DNA of 64,000 nt, taken from NCBI GenBank assembly GCA_029945425.1, contig JAQSDV010000002.1, forward strand, positions 1,123,960 through 1,187,959, in the 5' to 3' direction. The translations under genes and the position numbers were made by a program. The notes under the pieces were generated by a model. The model had not been told where the DNA came from. It ran no database searches and worked only from the letters and a program-made list of their open reading frames with translations. Origin of the DNA: a bacterium (GTDB taxonomy: Bacteria > Pseudomonadota > Alphaproteobacteria > Micavibrionales > UBA2020). Within the stretch, counting starts at the first letter, position 1, and the number at the start of each line of letters is the position of its first letter. Below are positions 34,757 to 42,298 of this stretch, piece by piece.

Positions 34757-35559
34757 TTCGACACCTTATATAACACCGGACGGCTGGGCGCGGCATCGCC
34801 CGCGAAGGCGGAGACCTGCAGGTTCAGCAGGTAATTGCCGTTTTCCACGCTGTCGGGCGCATAGATCAGTTCCGTCACCGTGCGGCGCGAAGGTTTATCC
34901 GCCTGTTTCGCGCCCAGCTGCAAATCCCAGAAAATGCGGTGATTGGAGAGCATACCGTCATCATCGGCGCGGTCGATGGAGGGCATATCGACCAGCAAAT
35001 GCTGTACGCCCAGCGCAACGATATCCTCCATCGCCTCGGTCGAGAAAAATGTGGCCGCGTTTTGCGCGTAATCGCGCAGCGGCTTGCCCGCATCATTGGG
35101 GAAGCTGCGCACGATCAGCGCGGTCATGAAATCCACGGAATGATAGGTCAGCGCCTCTTTCAACGCTTCGTGCGTAATCACCATGTCATTGCGACGCAGC
35201 GCGGGGGAATAGCTGTCTTTGCAGGTCGCGGCGGGCACGGGCGTCACGGTAATCAGGGTTGCGGGCATCAATGTCTCGCGCAAGACATCCTGCACACGGA
35301 TGCGCGCATCGGTCACATGGCCGACGCATTCGGTATGGGTGCCGTGCAGATGCGGGCTGAAATGGTACACTTCGCAATTGCAGCTGCCGCCGAGCCGCAC
35401 ATCGCCCACGAAATTCCCGACCTTGTACGCGTATTTACGCGCCGGACGGCTGCCGAAGGCCGACAGCTGGTTCATTTCGAAATTCACGGGGATCGAAATA
35501 TCGATCGGGTTTTCAAGGTCCGCCTTGTAACCGCCCAGATTAACCGCCACCTGCATCAT
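34753..35559 (-). CDS. Cyclase-family protein, probable kynurenine formamidase
   Basis: The 268-residue product belongs to the metal-dependent cyclase/KynB-like superfamily. The metal motif reads HLHGTHTECVGH, instead of the H-x-GTH-x-D-x-P-x-H of classical KynB; the HGTHTEC form defines another branch of the superfamily. LVDMPSIDRADDDGMLSNHRIFW holds further conserved acidic and His residues. Its position between the ACMSD and kynureninase genes makes N-formylkynurenine the likely substrate, but that is inference from context. The ATG at 35559 overlaps the upstream TGA in ATGA. An in-frame ATG at 35574 lies inside the upstream gene and is less likely. Confidence 0.75.
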   Translation of the reverse strand: MMQVAVNLGGYKADLENPIDISIPVNFEMNQLSAFGSRPARKYAYKVGNFVGDVRLGGSCNCEVYHFSPHLHGTHTECVGHVTDARIRVQDVLRETLMPATLITVTPVPAATCKDSYSPALRRNDMVITHEALKEALTYHSVDFMTALIVRSFPNDAGKPLRDYAQNAATFFSTEAMEDIVALGVQHLLVDMPSIDRADDDGMLSNHRIFWDLQLGAKQADKPSRRTVTELIYAPDSVENGNYLLNLQVSAFAGDAAPSRPVLYKVSK

Positions 35560-36674
35560 GCCACACCCAGCCATTCTTTCGCCGTGCCGGAAAGCAGGCG
35601 TTGTTTTTGTTGATCGGTTATATCGAGATGTTCGACCGCATGGCCGGGATAAATCCCCTTCACCTGCGGATAGCTTGTTTTATGCCCCAACGCACTTACA
35701 TGCGTTTGCGGGTCAAACGGGTCGATTTCGCCCAAGGGATACGGATAGTCTGACCCCATCGCCACGCGTTCAATGCCTAAAATTTCAATCAGCGCCTTCA
35801 GCATCGCAGGGTTATGCACCAGCGTATCCGCATAAACGCCGCATTGTTTCACAGTATCGAACGGATTCAACTGCGACGCGTTTTTGAACAAATCAGGGCG
35901 GCAATAGGCGCCATGTTCCAGACGCCCCAGCAGCGCGGGAAACGCGCCGCCGCCATGCGCATACATCACGCGCAAGCCCGGCAGCCGTTCATGCACGCCG
36001 CCGCTGCGCATGGAATCAAATGCGAGCGCCGTTTCCATTCCCATGCCGATCAGCCAAGGCCGCCAGTTGCGGCTGGCGTTCATGCGGGATTTCAATTTGG
36101 GCTCCGCCGGCGACATAAACCCACCCCACGGATGGATGAACACGGCGACATTCAATGTCGCCGCCGCTTCGAACACCGAAAACAGCGCGGCATCATCAAG
36201 GTCGCGGCCATTCACGTTGGAATTAATCTCGATGCCGCGCATGTTGTGGGATTTGACGATGCGTTCCAGTTCGCGCACCGCACGGTCGGGGAATTGAATC
36301 GGCAGCGCGCCCAGCGCCATAAAGCGCGACGGAAAACGCGCCGAGATTGCGGCGTTGTCGTCATTCAGGATGCGGCAGATCGCCTCCGCATCATCGGCGT
36401 TATCGACGTAATCGGGGATCATCATGGGCGTCGGCGATAACACCTGCAGCGTCACGCCGTGTTTGTCGCATTCGCCGATGCGCACCGCGCCGTCATAGGC
36501 GTTATCCTCCAGCTCCCGCTGCACCTCGCCCTTGGCATTCACCATTTCGGCGCAGCAGGGCTTGGTCGCGTGTTTGCGCACGCGGATGAAATCGGTGTAA
36601 TGCGCAAATTTTTCCAGCGCCGCATAGGTATCGGGCGAAAGGGTCGTATGGGTATGGACGTCCCATTTTTCCAT
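35556..36674 (-). CDS. nbaD: 2-Amino-3-carboxymuconate-6-semialdehyde decarboxylase (ACMSD)
   Basis: The 372-residue amidohydrolase-fold enzyme begins MEKWDVHTHTTLSPDTY, with HTH as metal ligands. ACMSD blocks are RVRKHATKPCCAEMVNAKGE, the MRGIEINSNVNGRDLDD strand, FIHPWGGFMSP with a metal His, YAHGGGAFPALLGRLEHG and MGSDYPYPLGEIDP with the catalytic Asp. It decarboxylates the ring-opened product of 3-hydroxyanthranilate to 2-aminomuconate semialdehyde. It is somewhat longer than the usual 330-340 residues. ATG 36674 shares one base with the stop codon of the dioxygenase gene (TGATG). Confidence 0.92.
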   Translation of the reverse strand: MEKWDVHTHTTLSPDTYAALEKFAHYTDFIRVRKHATKPCCAEMVNAKGEVQRELEDNAYDGAVRIGECDKHGVTLQVLSPTPMMIPDYVDNADDAEAICRILNDDNAAISARFPSRFMALGALPIQFPDRAVRELERIVKSHNMRGIEINSNVNGRDLDDAALFSVFEAAATLNVAVFIHPWGGFMSPAEPKLKSRMNASRNWRPWLIGMGMETALAFDSMRSGGVHERLPGLRVMYAHGGGAFPALLGRLEHGAYCRPDLFKNASQLNPFDTVKQCGVYADTLVHNPAMLKALIEILGIERVAMGSDYPYPLGEIDPFDPQTHVSALGHKTSYPQVKGIYPGHAVEHLDITDQQKQRLLSGTAKEWLGVA

Positions 36675-37204
36675 CAGGCGGGCTTTTTCTGGCGGTTGGG
36701 CGGCAGCGGCATCACATGACCGCAAGCCTTGCAGGTACGCGCCGCTTCGTTTTCCCAATAGCGGTCAAAGGCCTTGGGCAGATCCGTCACGATGTTCTGC
36801 ATCTGGAAATATTCTTCATGCAGCTTGGTGTGACAAGCGTCGCAATACCACAGAAACCCGTCGAGTTCCCCCGCCGCGCGCTTGCGTTCAACGACAAGGC
36901 CGACGCTGTTTTCTTTCCGCTGCGGCGAATGGTGGACATGCGGCGGCAACAGGAACATATCGCCTTCGCGGATATCAATGTCACGCGGCTTGCCGTTTTC
37001 CATGATGCGCAGCACCATGTCGCCCTCGATCTGAAAGAAAAATTCCTCGCCCGGATCGTCGTGGTAATCCTTGCGGCTGTTCGGGCCGCCGACCGCCATG
37101 ATGATAAAATCGCCGTCTTCATAAACCTGCTTGTTGCCGACGGGCGGCTTCAGGCAGGCGCGGTTTTCGTCGACCCATTTCTTGAAATTGAACGGTGGGC
37201 GCAT
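36674..37204 (-). CDS. nbaC: 3-Hydroxyanthranilate 3,4-dioxygenase
   Basis: The 176-residue cupin cleaves 3-hydroxyanthranilate with O2. Fe(II) ligands are visible as H48 and E54 in YHDDPGEEFFFQ and H92 in PPHVHHSPQ. The bacterial C-terminal rubredoxin-like iron site is complete: CDAC (125, 128) and CKAC (162, 165). The sequence closely follows the Ralstonia-type enzyme in length and ligand spacing. It starts 3 nt after the deaminase stop codon and overlaps the ACMSD start by one base, so the two successive enzymes are made together. Confidence 0.95.
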   Translation of the reverse strand: MRPPFNFKKWVDENRACLKPPVGNKQVYEDGDFIIMAVGGPNSRKDYHDDPGEEFFFQIEGDMVLRIMENGKPRDIDIREGDMFLLPPHVHHSPQRKENSVGLVVERKRAAGELDGFLWYCDACHTKLHEEYFQMQNIVTDLPKAFDRYWENEAARTCKACGHVMPLPPNRQKKPA

Positions 37205-37207
37205 GGG

Positions 37208-37633
37208 TTAATCCTTGATGACCGCGATGCATTTCAACTCGATTGCGATGGGCGTCGGCAATGCCGACACCTCCAGCGTCGTGCGGCAGGGCGGGTTCTT
37301 GCCGAAATATTGCGCCCAGAGTTTATTATAGGTCGGGAAATCGGCCTTCATATTCGTCAGGTATACCGTCACATCGACCAGGTCATCCCATGTCGCGCCG
37401 GATGTTTCGAGGATGTTTTTAACGTTTTCAAAAACGCTGTGGCATTGCGTTTCGACATCATAGGCAACGATGTTGCGGTTTTCATCCAATGTCACGCCGG
37501 GGATATCCTTTGCACCCTTTTTGCGCGGCCCGACACCCGAGAGGAACAGCAGGTTGCCGACGCGCTTGGAATGCGGATAGGCACCGACGGGTTCGGGTGC
37601 CTTGTCTGAAATATGCGTTACGACTTGTGTCAT
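37208..37633 (-). CDS. nbaF: 2-Aminomuconate deaminase, RidA-like
   Basis: The 141-residue product has the RidA/YjgF fold: VGAYPHSKRVGNLLFLSGVGPR, QCHSVFENVKNILETSGATWDDLVDVTVYL and the C-terminal ELKCIAVI. The longer insert GPRKKGAKDIPGVTLDENRN distinguishes the 2-aminomuconate deaminases of the nitrobenzoate and aminophenol pathways from ordinary RidA. It releases ammonia from 2-aminomuconate, giving 4-oxalocrotonate. ATG 37633 with AGGAGC upstream is preferred to the adjacent TTG. It is 9 nt after the dehydrogenase stop codon. Confidence 0.88.
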   Translation of the reverse strand: MTQVVTHISDKAPEPVGAYPHSKRVGNLLFLSGVGPRKKGAKDIPGVTLDENRNIVAYDVETQCHSVFENVKNILETSGATWDDLVDVTVYLTNMKADFPTYNKLWAQYFGKNPPCRTTLEVSALPTPIAIELKCIAVIKD

Positions 37634-37642
37634 CAATGGCTC

Positions 37643-39097
37643 CTATGCTGCCGGACGGCAGATTGTTTTTTCTTCGGTAAAGAATTCAAGCGCGTGCATA
37701 CCGCCCTCGCGCCCCACGCCGGAATTTTTCATGCCGCCGAACGGTGTGCGCAAATCGCGCATGTTCCAGCAGTTGATCCAGACGATGCCGCTGTCGATGC
37801 GCGCGGCCACACGTTTCGCGCGGTCGGGACTTTCCGTCCAAATGGATGCGGCCAATCCGTATTGCGTGCTGTTGGCGATTTCGACGGCTTCGTCTTCATC
37901 CCTGAACGGCATCAGCGTGACGACGGGGCCGAAAATTTCTTCCTGATTGGTGCGGCATTGCGCGGGCAGGCCTTCGATCACGGTCGGTTCGATGAAATAA
38001 CCGTTTTCGCAGCGGCCCGGAATAATGCGCCGCTGGCCGCCGACCAATATTTTGCCGCCTTCCTGCACGGCAAGGTCGATATAGCCCAGCACTTTCTCCA
38101 TATGCGGTTTCGACACCATCGCGCCCATCAGCGTATCGGGTGCCAGCGGATCGCCGATGGAAATAGCCTTCACCTGCGCAACAAACTCGTCGCGGAATTT
38201 ATTGTAGATATCCTGCTGCACCAAAATGCGCGAACCGCAGAGGCAGATTTGCCCCTGATTGGTAAAGCCCGCCATTTTCGCGCCCTGCAGCGACAGGTCG
38301 TGATTGGCATCGTCAAAAACCACCGTCGGGTTTTTGCCGCCCAGTTCCAGCGACACTTTTTTCAGCTGCGACGACGCCGCCTGATAAATGCTGCGCCCCG
38401 TGACCGTGCCGCCGGTGAAAGATATGGCGGGGATGCGGGGGTGGCTGGTGATGGCAGCGCCAATTTGCGCGCCGCGCCCGTGCAGCACGTTCAATACGCC
38501 CGGCGGAAAGCCCGCTTCGGTTGCCAGCGCCGACATCAGGTAAGCCGTCATCGGCGTTACTTCGCTGGGCTTCGCAATCACGCAATTGCCGGAGGCGAGC
38601 GCAGGCGCAAGTTTCCATGTGAACAGCAGCAGCGGCAGGTTCCACGGCGATATCGTGGCGACCACGCCATAGGGCTGGCGGATCGTATAGCTGAATGATT
38701 TTTCAGACGTGAATTCCTGCCCGTGGAATTTCGTGCCCAGATCGGCGAAGAAACGCAGGTTGTTGATGCTGCGCGGAATATCCATGCCGCGTGCAAGGCT
38801 GAGCGGTTTGCCGTTATCGATACATTCCGCGATGGCGAAATCGTCGATACGCTCCTCCATCAGGTCGGCGAGTTTGTGCATTATCGCGGCGCGCGCCGCT
38901 GCGCCCATATCGCGCCAGCCTGCTGCGGCCTCATGCGCGGCGGCGACAGCGCGCTCCAGATCGCGCTCGTCTGAATCCGGCACTTGCGCATAAATTTCCC
39001 CCGTCGCGGGGTTTTCGGAGTCGAAATACTTGCCGGACAGCGGATCGACCAATTGGCCGCCGATATAATTCCGGATATTTCCGCCGAATACCGCCAT
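37643..39097 (-). CDS. nbaE: 2-Aminomuconate-6-semialdehyde dehydrogenase
   Basis: The 484-residue NAD-dependent aldehyde dehydrogenase has PWNLPLLLFTWKLAPALASGN, the catalytic Glu in SLELGGKNPTVVF (about residue 255), the catalytic Cys in FTNQGQICLCGSRILV (about 288), EEIFGPVV, and the C-terminal WINCWNMRDLRTPFGGMKNSG, which is typical of the AmnC/NbaE/betaine-like branch. Operon position supports 2-aminomuconate semialdehyde as the substrate. ATG 39097 directly abuts the stop codon of the SDR gene at 39098. Confidence 0.9.
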   Translation of the reverse strand: MAVFGGNIRNYIGGQLVDPLSGKYFDSENPATGEIYAQVPDSDERDLERAVAAAHEAAAGWRDMGAAARAAIMHKLADLMEERIDDFAIAECIDNGKPLSLARGMDIPRSINNLRFFADLGTKFHGQEFTSEKSFSYTIRQPYGVVATISPWNLPLLLFTWKLAPALASGNCVIAKPSEVTPMTAYLMSALATEAGFPPGVLNVLHGRGAQIGAAITSHPRIPAISFTGGTVTGRSIYQAASSQLKKVSLELGGKNPTVVFDDANHDLSLQGAKMAGFTNQGQICLCGSRILVQQDIYNKFRDEFVAQVKAISIGDPLAPDTLMGAMVSKPHMEKVLGYIDLAVQEGGKILVGGQRRIIPGRCENGYFIEPTVIEGLPAQCRTNQEEIFGPVVTLMPFRDEDEAVEIANSTQYGLAASIWTESPDRAKRVAARIDSGIVWINCWNMRDLRTPFGGMKNSGVGREGGMHALEFFTEEKTICRPAA

Positions 39098-39886
39098 TTA
39101 CAAACCGCCCGTGCGCCCGCCATCGACAGGCAGATTGATGCCGTTGATATAACCGGCGGCGGGGCTGGCAAGAAACGCAATCGCCGCGCCCAGTTCGTTC
39201 GGGTTGCCAAACCGGCCTGCGGGAATGGCCGCGATTTCTTCGGCCTTCACATCGGTTTCCGATTTACCGGTTTTTTTCGATTTGCCGGAGATAATTTCCT
39301 TCATGCGGCCTGTGTCGGTCGCGCCCGGCAGCACGTTGTTGACGGTGATGCCATGCCCGCCAAGTTCGCCCGCCAGCGTTTTCGCCCATTGCGCGACCGC
39401 GCCCCGGATGGTGTTGGAAACGCCAAGCCCCCTGACCGGCTGCTTCACGGAAGTCGACAGCACGTTGATGATGCGCCCGTACTTGGCGGCGATCATGCCC
39501 GGCACCACGGCCTGCGCCATGGTTTGCGCGAACAGCATATGTTGCGTAAAAATTGCGGCGAAATCATGCACGCTGGAATCTATCGCCGCACCCGCGGGCG
39601 GACCGCCGCCGTTATTGACGAGGATATGCACCGCGCCGTGAGCGGCGATATGCTTTGCCACCTTCTCCGCGACGTCTTCGGTATCCATGGAATCCGCGAC
39701 AATATAATGATGCGCCTGACCCCTGGATGTATCGAGCGTCTCGACCACCGCCTTCAGCCCGTCTTCGCTCCGCGCCAGCACAGTCACGCCCGCGCCCAGC
39801 AGCGCCAGTTCTTCGGCAGCCGCGCGCCCGATGCCTTTGCTTGCGCCACAGACAATCGCCTGCTTGCCGCTTAAGTCGAGGTTCAT
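39098..39886 (-). CDS. SDR-family protein lacking the canonical Tyr-x-x-x-Lys
   Basis: The 262-residue product has a classical SDR NAD(P) site (IVCGASKGIGRAAAEEL, residues 10-26), NNGGGPPAG in place of NNAG, and the C-terminal INGINLPVDGGRTGGL. At the catalytic position the aligned YxxxK reads SNTIR (in GLGVSNTIRGAVAQWAK), a change seen in one SDR subgroup. The gene is first in the kynurenine operon, so a role in a ring-cleavage or side-branch step is likely, but no pathway step obviously needs it. ATG 39886 has AAAGG nine bases upstream; the longer frame to 40009 runs into the divergent promoter region. Confidence 0.8.
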   Translation of the reverse strand: MNLDLSGKQAIVCGASKGIGRAAAEELALLGAGVTVLARSEDGLKAVVETLDTSRGQAHHYIVADSMDTEDVAEKVAKHIAAHGAVHILVNNGGGPPAGAAIDSSVHDFAAIFTQHMLFAQTMAQAVVPGMIAAKYGRIINVLSTSVKQPVRGLGVSNTIRGAVAQWAKTLAGELGGHGITVNNVLPGATDTGRMKEIISGKSKKTGKSETDVKAEEIAAIPAGRFGNPNELGAAIAFLASPAAGYINGINLPVDGGRTGGL

Positions 39887-39967
39887 ATCGCACATCCTTT
39901 TTTTCAGGTGGATTGGTTGTAACATATTGGCGGGGCAGCATAAAACGATAGTTGCGCCGCGCTTTTG

Positions 39968-39996
39968 TTGATTATTTTCCGGAAATTGGGCATAAT
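39968..39996 (+). promoter_or_regulatory. Promoter of the toxin-antitoxin-like pair
   Basis: TTGATT (39968-39973), a 17-bp spacer and CATAAT (39991-39996) match the sigma-70 pattern well. Transcription would begin near 40003, leaving a 31-nt leader with GAGGG before ATG 40034. The 147-bp gap must also hold the kynurenine-operon promoter on the other strand, for which no clear -35/-10 pair was found. Confidence 0.6.
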
Positions 39997-40033
39997 ATAC
40001 TGTATTCAATCGTTTTTCAGCCGAGGGCCAACC

Positions 40034-40195
40034 ATGTCATCCCCCGACAGCCAAAAAATTCCCGACAAGGAAGAACTGGCCCAGCGCTGGAAAGACCTCG
40101 TGGATAAATTCGACAAGGAATTGCGCGACAAGGGGCTGACCGACGCGCAGCGTGAACAGCTACTCAAGGAAATTCTGGAGGGCGACGACGCATGA
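40034..40195 (+). CDS. Small acidic/basic helical protein, putative antitoxin of the PIN toxin
   Basis: The 53-residue product (MSSPDSQKIPDKEELAQRW at the start, LLKEILEGDDA at the end) is highly charged and should be mostly helical. It has no recognisable DNA-binding domain of the AbrB, RHH or Phd type. ATG 40034 follows GAGGG. The stop codon overlaps the start codon of the PIN gene as ATGA, the usual order and coupling of antitoxin then toxin. A well-formed promoter precedes it. Antitoxin function is inferred from size and position only. Confidence 0.6.
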   Translation: MSSPDSQKIPDKEELAQRWKDLVDKFDKELRDKGLTDAQREQLLKEILEGDDA

Positions 40196-40704
40196 GCGAA
40201 GCCCGCGAGAAAGTCGTGCTGGATACCAACATCATGCTCTCCGCCCTGATGAGCCCGAACGGCACATCGGCTGCCGCAGTCGCCTCCGTTCTTATGAATA
40301 ACGATGTTGTGCAGAGCGCGCAGACCTATGCCGAGCTGGGGGAGAAACTGGCCAGCAAGAAATTGCAGAAATACATCCCCGCCGAACTCCGCCAGCAGGC
40401 GCTCGATTTCTTCGCCACCGCCGCCGAGTTCGTGGAGGCACCCTGCAAGCACACCGCCTGCCGCGACCCCAAGGATAACAAGTTTCTGGATATCGCCGAT
40501 GCCGCCAGCGCGACCACTTTGGTGACCGGCGACAAGGACCTGCTGGCGCTGCAGGGGCAGGAAAAATCCCTTGGCATGAATTTCAATATTATGTCGGGCC
40601 GCAACTGGCTCGACCTGCATCCGCTGCCGGTTCAGCAGGCGGCGAATGACGGCAATGCGAGCGTTCCGAGCATGTTCAGCCTGCGCCAACCGGTTTTAGG
40701 ATAA
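40192..40704 (+). CDS. PIN-domain toxin-like ribonuclease
   Basis: The 170-residue product begins MSEAREKVVLDTNIMLSALM, with the first PIN acidic residue in VLDTN. TYAELGEKL supplies the conserved Glu region, and CRDPKDNKFLDIADAASATTLVTGDKDLL holds the remaining acidic residues, as in the family of putative toxin-antitoxin PIN proteins (TIGR00305/COG1569 type). These are Mg-dependent single-strand RNases. The tail of about 45 residues (QAANDGNASVPSMF) is less conserved. It overlaps the 53-residue protein gene by 4 nt. Confidence 0.82.
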   Translation: MSEAREKVVLDTNIMLSALMSPNGTSAAAVASVLMNNDVVQSAQTYAELGEKLASKKLQKYIPAELRQQALDFFATAAEFVEAPCKHTACRDPKDNKFLDIADAASATTLVTGDKDLLALQGQEKSLGMNFNIMSGRNWLDLHPLPVQQAANDGNASVPSMFSLRQPVLG

Positions 40705-40733
40705 CTCATCTGTTACATTATGAGTTGATTTTA
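40703..40733 (+). terminator. Weak hairpin after the PIN gene, then featureless gap
   Basis: AACTCAT (40703-40709) pairs with ATGAGTT (40720-40726), followed by GATTTTAA. It overlaps the PIN stop codon. The AT-rich stem makes it a weak intrinsic terminator. The following 270 bases to 41002 are AT-rich, and apart from a possible promoter near 40949 I see no gene or repeat in them. Confidence 0.4.
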
Positions 40734-40948
40734 ATCATCTGAATTTGAATGAAATTCTGTAAGTGACTTATTTCACCGGCATTAAAGCAATACCTGAGTA
40801 ACCACTTATAACGGGCTGATTTAAAAAAATTATCCGGCGCGTCAATGCGCCCGAACAAGGCGACTGCGAGAAATCACTTTAGCCACCCGTACCTGCCGCA
40901 TGATCTTCCTTCATAAAATTGCTTCACATGAAACAACGCCGCGCCGTC

Positions 40949-40977
40949 TTGACCGCGCGCTGTTCCGCAGATAGGCT
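40949..40977 (+). promoter_or_regulatory. Possible promoter of the 80-residue protein gene
   Basis: TTGACC (40949-40954), a 17-bp spacer and TAGGCT (40972-40977) stand 25 nt before ATG 41003. The -35 is good and the -10 poor. Confidence 0.35.
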
Positions 40978-41002
40978 TCTCGGTATTCACAGGAGAATTC
41001 GG

Positions 41003-41245
41003 ATGAGCACCCTCGACGAAGCCCGCAAAGCCAAGACCAAGGTCGGCAAACTGCTGGCCAGCGCCTTTAACCGTGCCGCGAAAAATCCCGTGAACGGCAT
41101 CGGCATCAGCAATGTCAAAGACGACTACCATGTGACCGTCCGTCTGGAACGCCAGCCGACGGCCGAGGAAACCGCCAGCCTGCCGCGCGAATGCGACGGC
41201 GTTGCGGTGAAGTACAAAATCACCGGCCCGATCGTCGCCCAGTAA
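41003..41245 (+). CDS. Hypothetical 80-residue protein
   Basis: The product starts MSTLDEARKAKTKVGKLLAS and has a short helical N-terminus followed by NGIGISNVKDDYHVTVRLER and a C-terminal VKYKITGPIVAQ. The GIGI...V-V-L...GV-VKY...G-I-A order loosely recalls a small domain found near the N-terminus of some trypsin-like peptidases, but the match is weak. There is no signal peptide. ATG 41003 has a strong AGGAGA seven bases upstream, which supports the start strongly. It is convergent with the phosphohistidine-swivel gene, 3 nt apart. Confidence 0.65.
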   Translation: MSTLDEARKAKTKVGKLLASAFNRAAKNPVNGIGISNVKDDYHVTVRLERQPTAEETASLPRECDGVAVKYKITGPIVAQ

Positions 41246-41248
41246 CCG

Positions 41249-42298
41249 TTATTCTTTTTGGGGTAATGCCTTCACGGTGCCGGCAGCGCCGTCGATGCTC
41301 AGCCACAGCTTGCCCTGTTTTTCGGAAAGCGCCTGAATATCGCGCAGGAAATCCTGCCCGATGCCGGTGACGCAAGGGATGCCCTGTTCCCGCGCAACGG
41401 TGCAGGCATGGGACAGCGCCCCGCCTTCGGCAAACAACAAACCGGACGCATGGGGGAACAGTTCGACCGTTTCGGGCCGCGCGCGCGGGAAGACCAGAAT
41501 GGGGAATTCGGACGGGTCGAGGGCGGAGAGGCTTGCCTCGGCGTTTTTCAGGATGATCGCCCTGCCCGTCACCTGACCGCCGCAAACGGGCAGGCCTTTC
41601 CATTCGGTCGCGGCCACATGCGCCACCCCGGCGACAGCCGCAGGCGCGGTTTCATCCGGTTTGTCCCAGAAAAAGGGCGGCGTGTCCGGCTCCACCGACC
41701 TTGCGGGGCGCGGCGGGAAGATTTCCTTCCAGGCGGAGGACAATTGCGTGCGACGCTTCTGGATGGCTTGTATCTGCATAATCGTCTTGCGCACCGTAAA
41801 GGGCGATTTGTCGGGAGCGGCCAGCCATTGCGCGAATTCCTGCGGGCTGCTGGCGGGCAGGCGCTGCATCAATGCCTGCAGCGCAAGGCCGAGCGCGGTG
41901 CTTTCCAGCAGCTTGGCGTCGCGCCCCTGCGGCAGCACCGATTTACAGGCGGTATCGACATATTTCTCGATGCGCCACTGGCTTTTCACAAGCACAAGCG
42001 TGCGCATCAGGTTATTGCGCTGCGTATACGTCCAGCCGCCGCCGCGTTCCGTCACATACATCCAGCCGCAGCTGACCGTTTCGACAATCTCGCTCCAGTT
42101 CACATACGGCACGCCCTTGTACCAGCTGACCAGCGGCCCGCGCGAGGGGGGCAGCGCCAGCACGTTCAGCGCGCGCGACCAGATGGATTGCGCATTGGTG
42201 GGGTCATAGACATCCTCCAGCAGCTGCTGTTCCAGCGGCGTAAAGCTCGCGGGCAGCGAGGCATCTTCGGAAAACTTCATCCAGAGCGTCTTCAGCAC
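41249..42298 (-). CDS. Stand-alone PEP-utilising mobile (phosphohistidine swivel) domain protein
   Basis: In the 349-residue product, residues 225-345 form the mobile domain of PEP synthase/PPDK-type enzymes. The phospho-His motif reads GGALSHACTVAREQGIPCV near residue 295, preceded by GQVTGRAIIL and FPILVFPRARPE. The first 220 residues are helical with many Trp and show neither an ATP-grasp nor a PEP-binding barrel. The protein cannot on its own make a full phosphotransferase, so it needs partners or has lost activity. The start is GTG 42298, sharing one base with the upstream TAG (TAGTG), with GGGGA upstream. ATG 42280 is an alternative. It is coupled to the beta-propeller gene. Confidence 0.75.
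   Translation of the reverse strand: MLKTLWMKFSEDASLPASFTPLEQQLLEDVYDPTNAQSIWSRALNVLALPPSRGPLVSWYKGVPYVNWSEIVETVSCGWMYVTERGGGWTYTQRNNLMRTLVLVKSQWRIEKYVDTACKSVLPQGRDAKLLESTALGLALQALMQRLPASSPQEFAQWLAAPDKSPFTVRKTIMQIQAIQKRRTQLSSAWKEIFPPRPARSVEPDTPPFFWDKPDETAPAAVAGVAHVAATEWKGLPVCGGQVTGRAIILKNAEASLSALDPSEFPILVFPRARPETVELFPHASGLLFAEGGALSHACTVAREQGIPCVTGIGQDFLRDIQALSEKQGKLWLSIDGAAGTVKALPQKE

Noticed and set aside
36677..36758. 28-residue N-terminal extension of ACMSD
   Set aside because: It would overlap the 3-hydroxyanthranilate dioxygenase gene. MEKWDVHTHTT at 36674 starts exactly at the TGATG junction and gives the expected metal-binding N-terminus.
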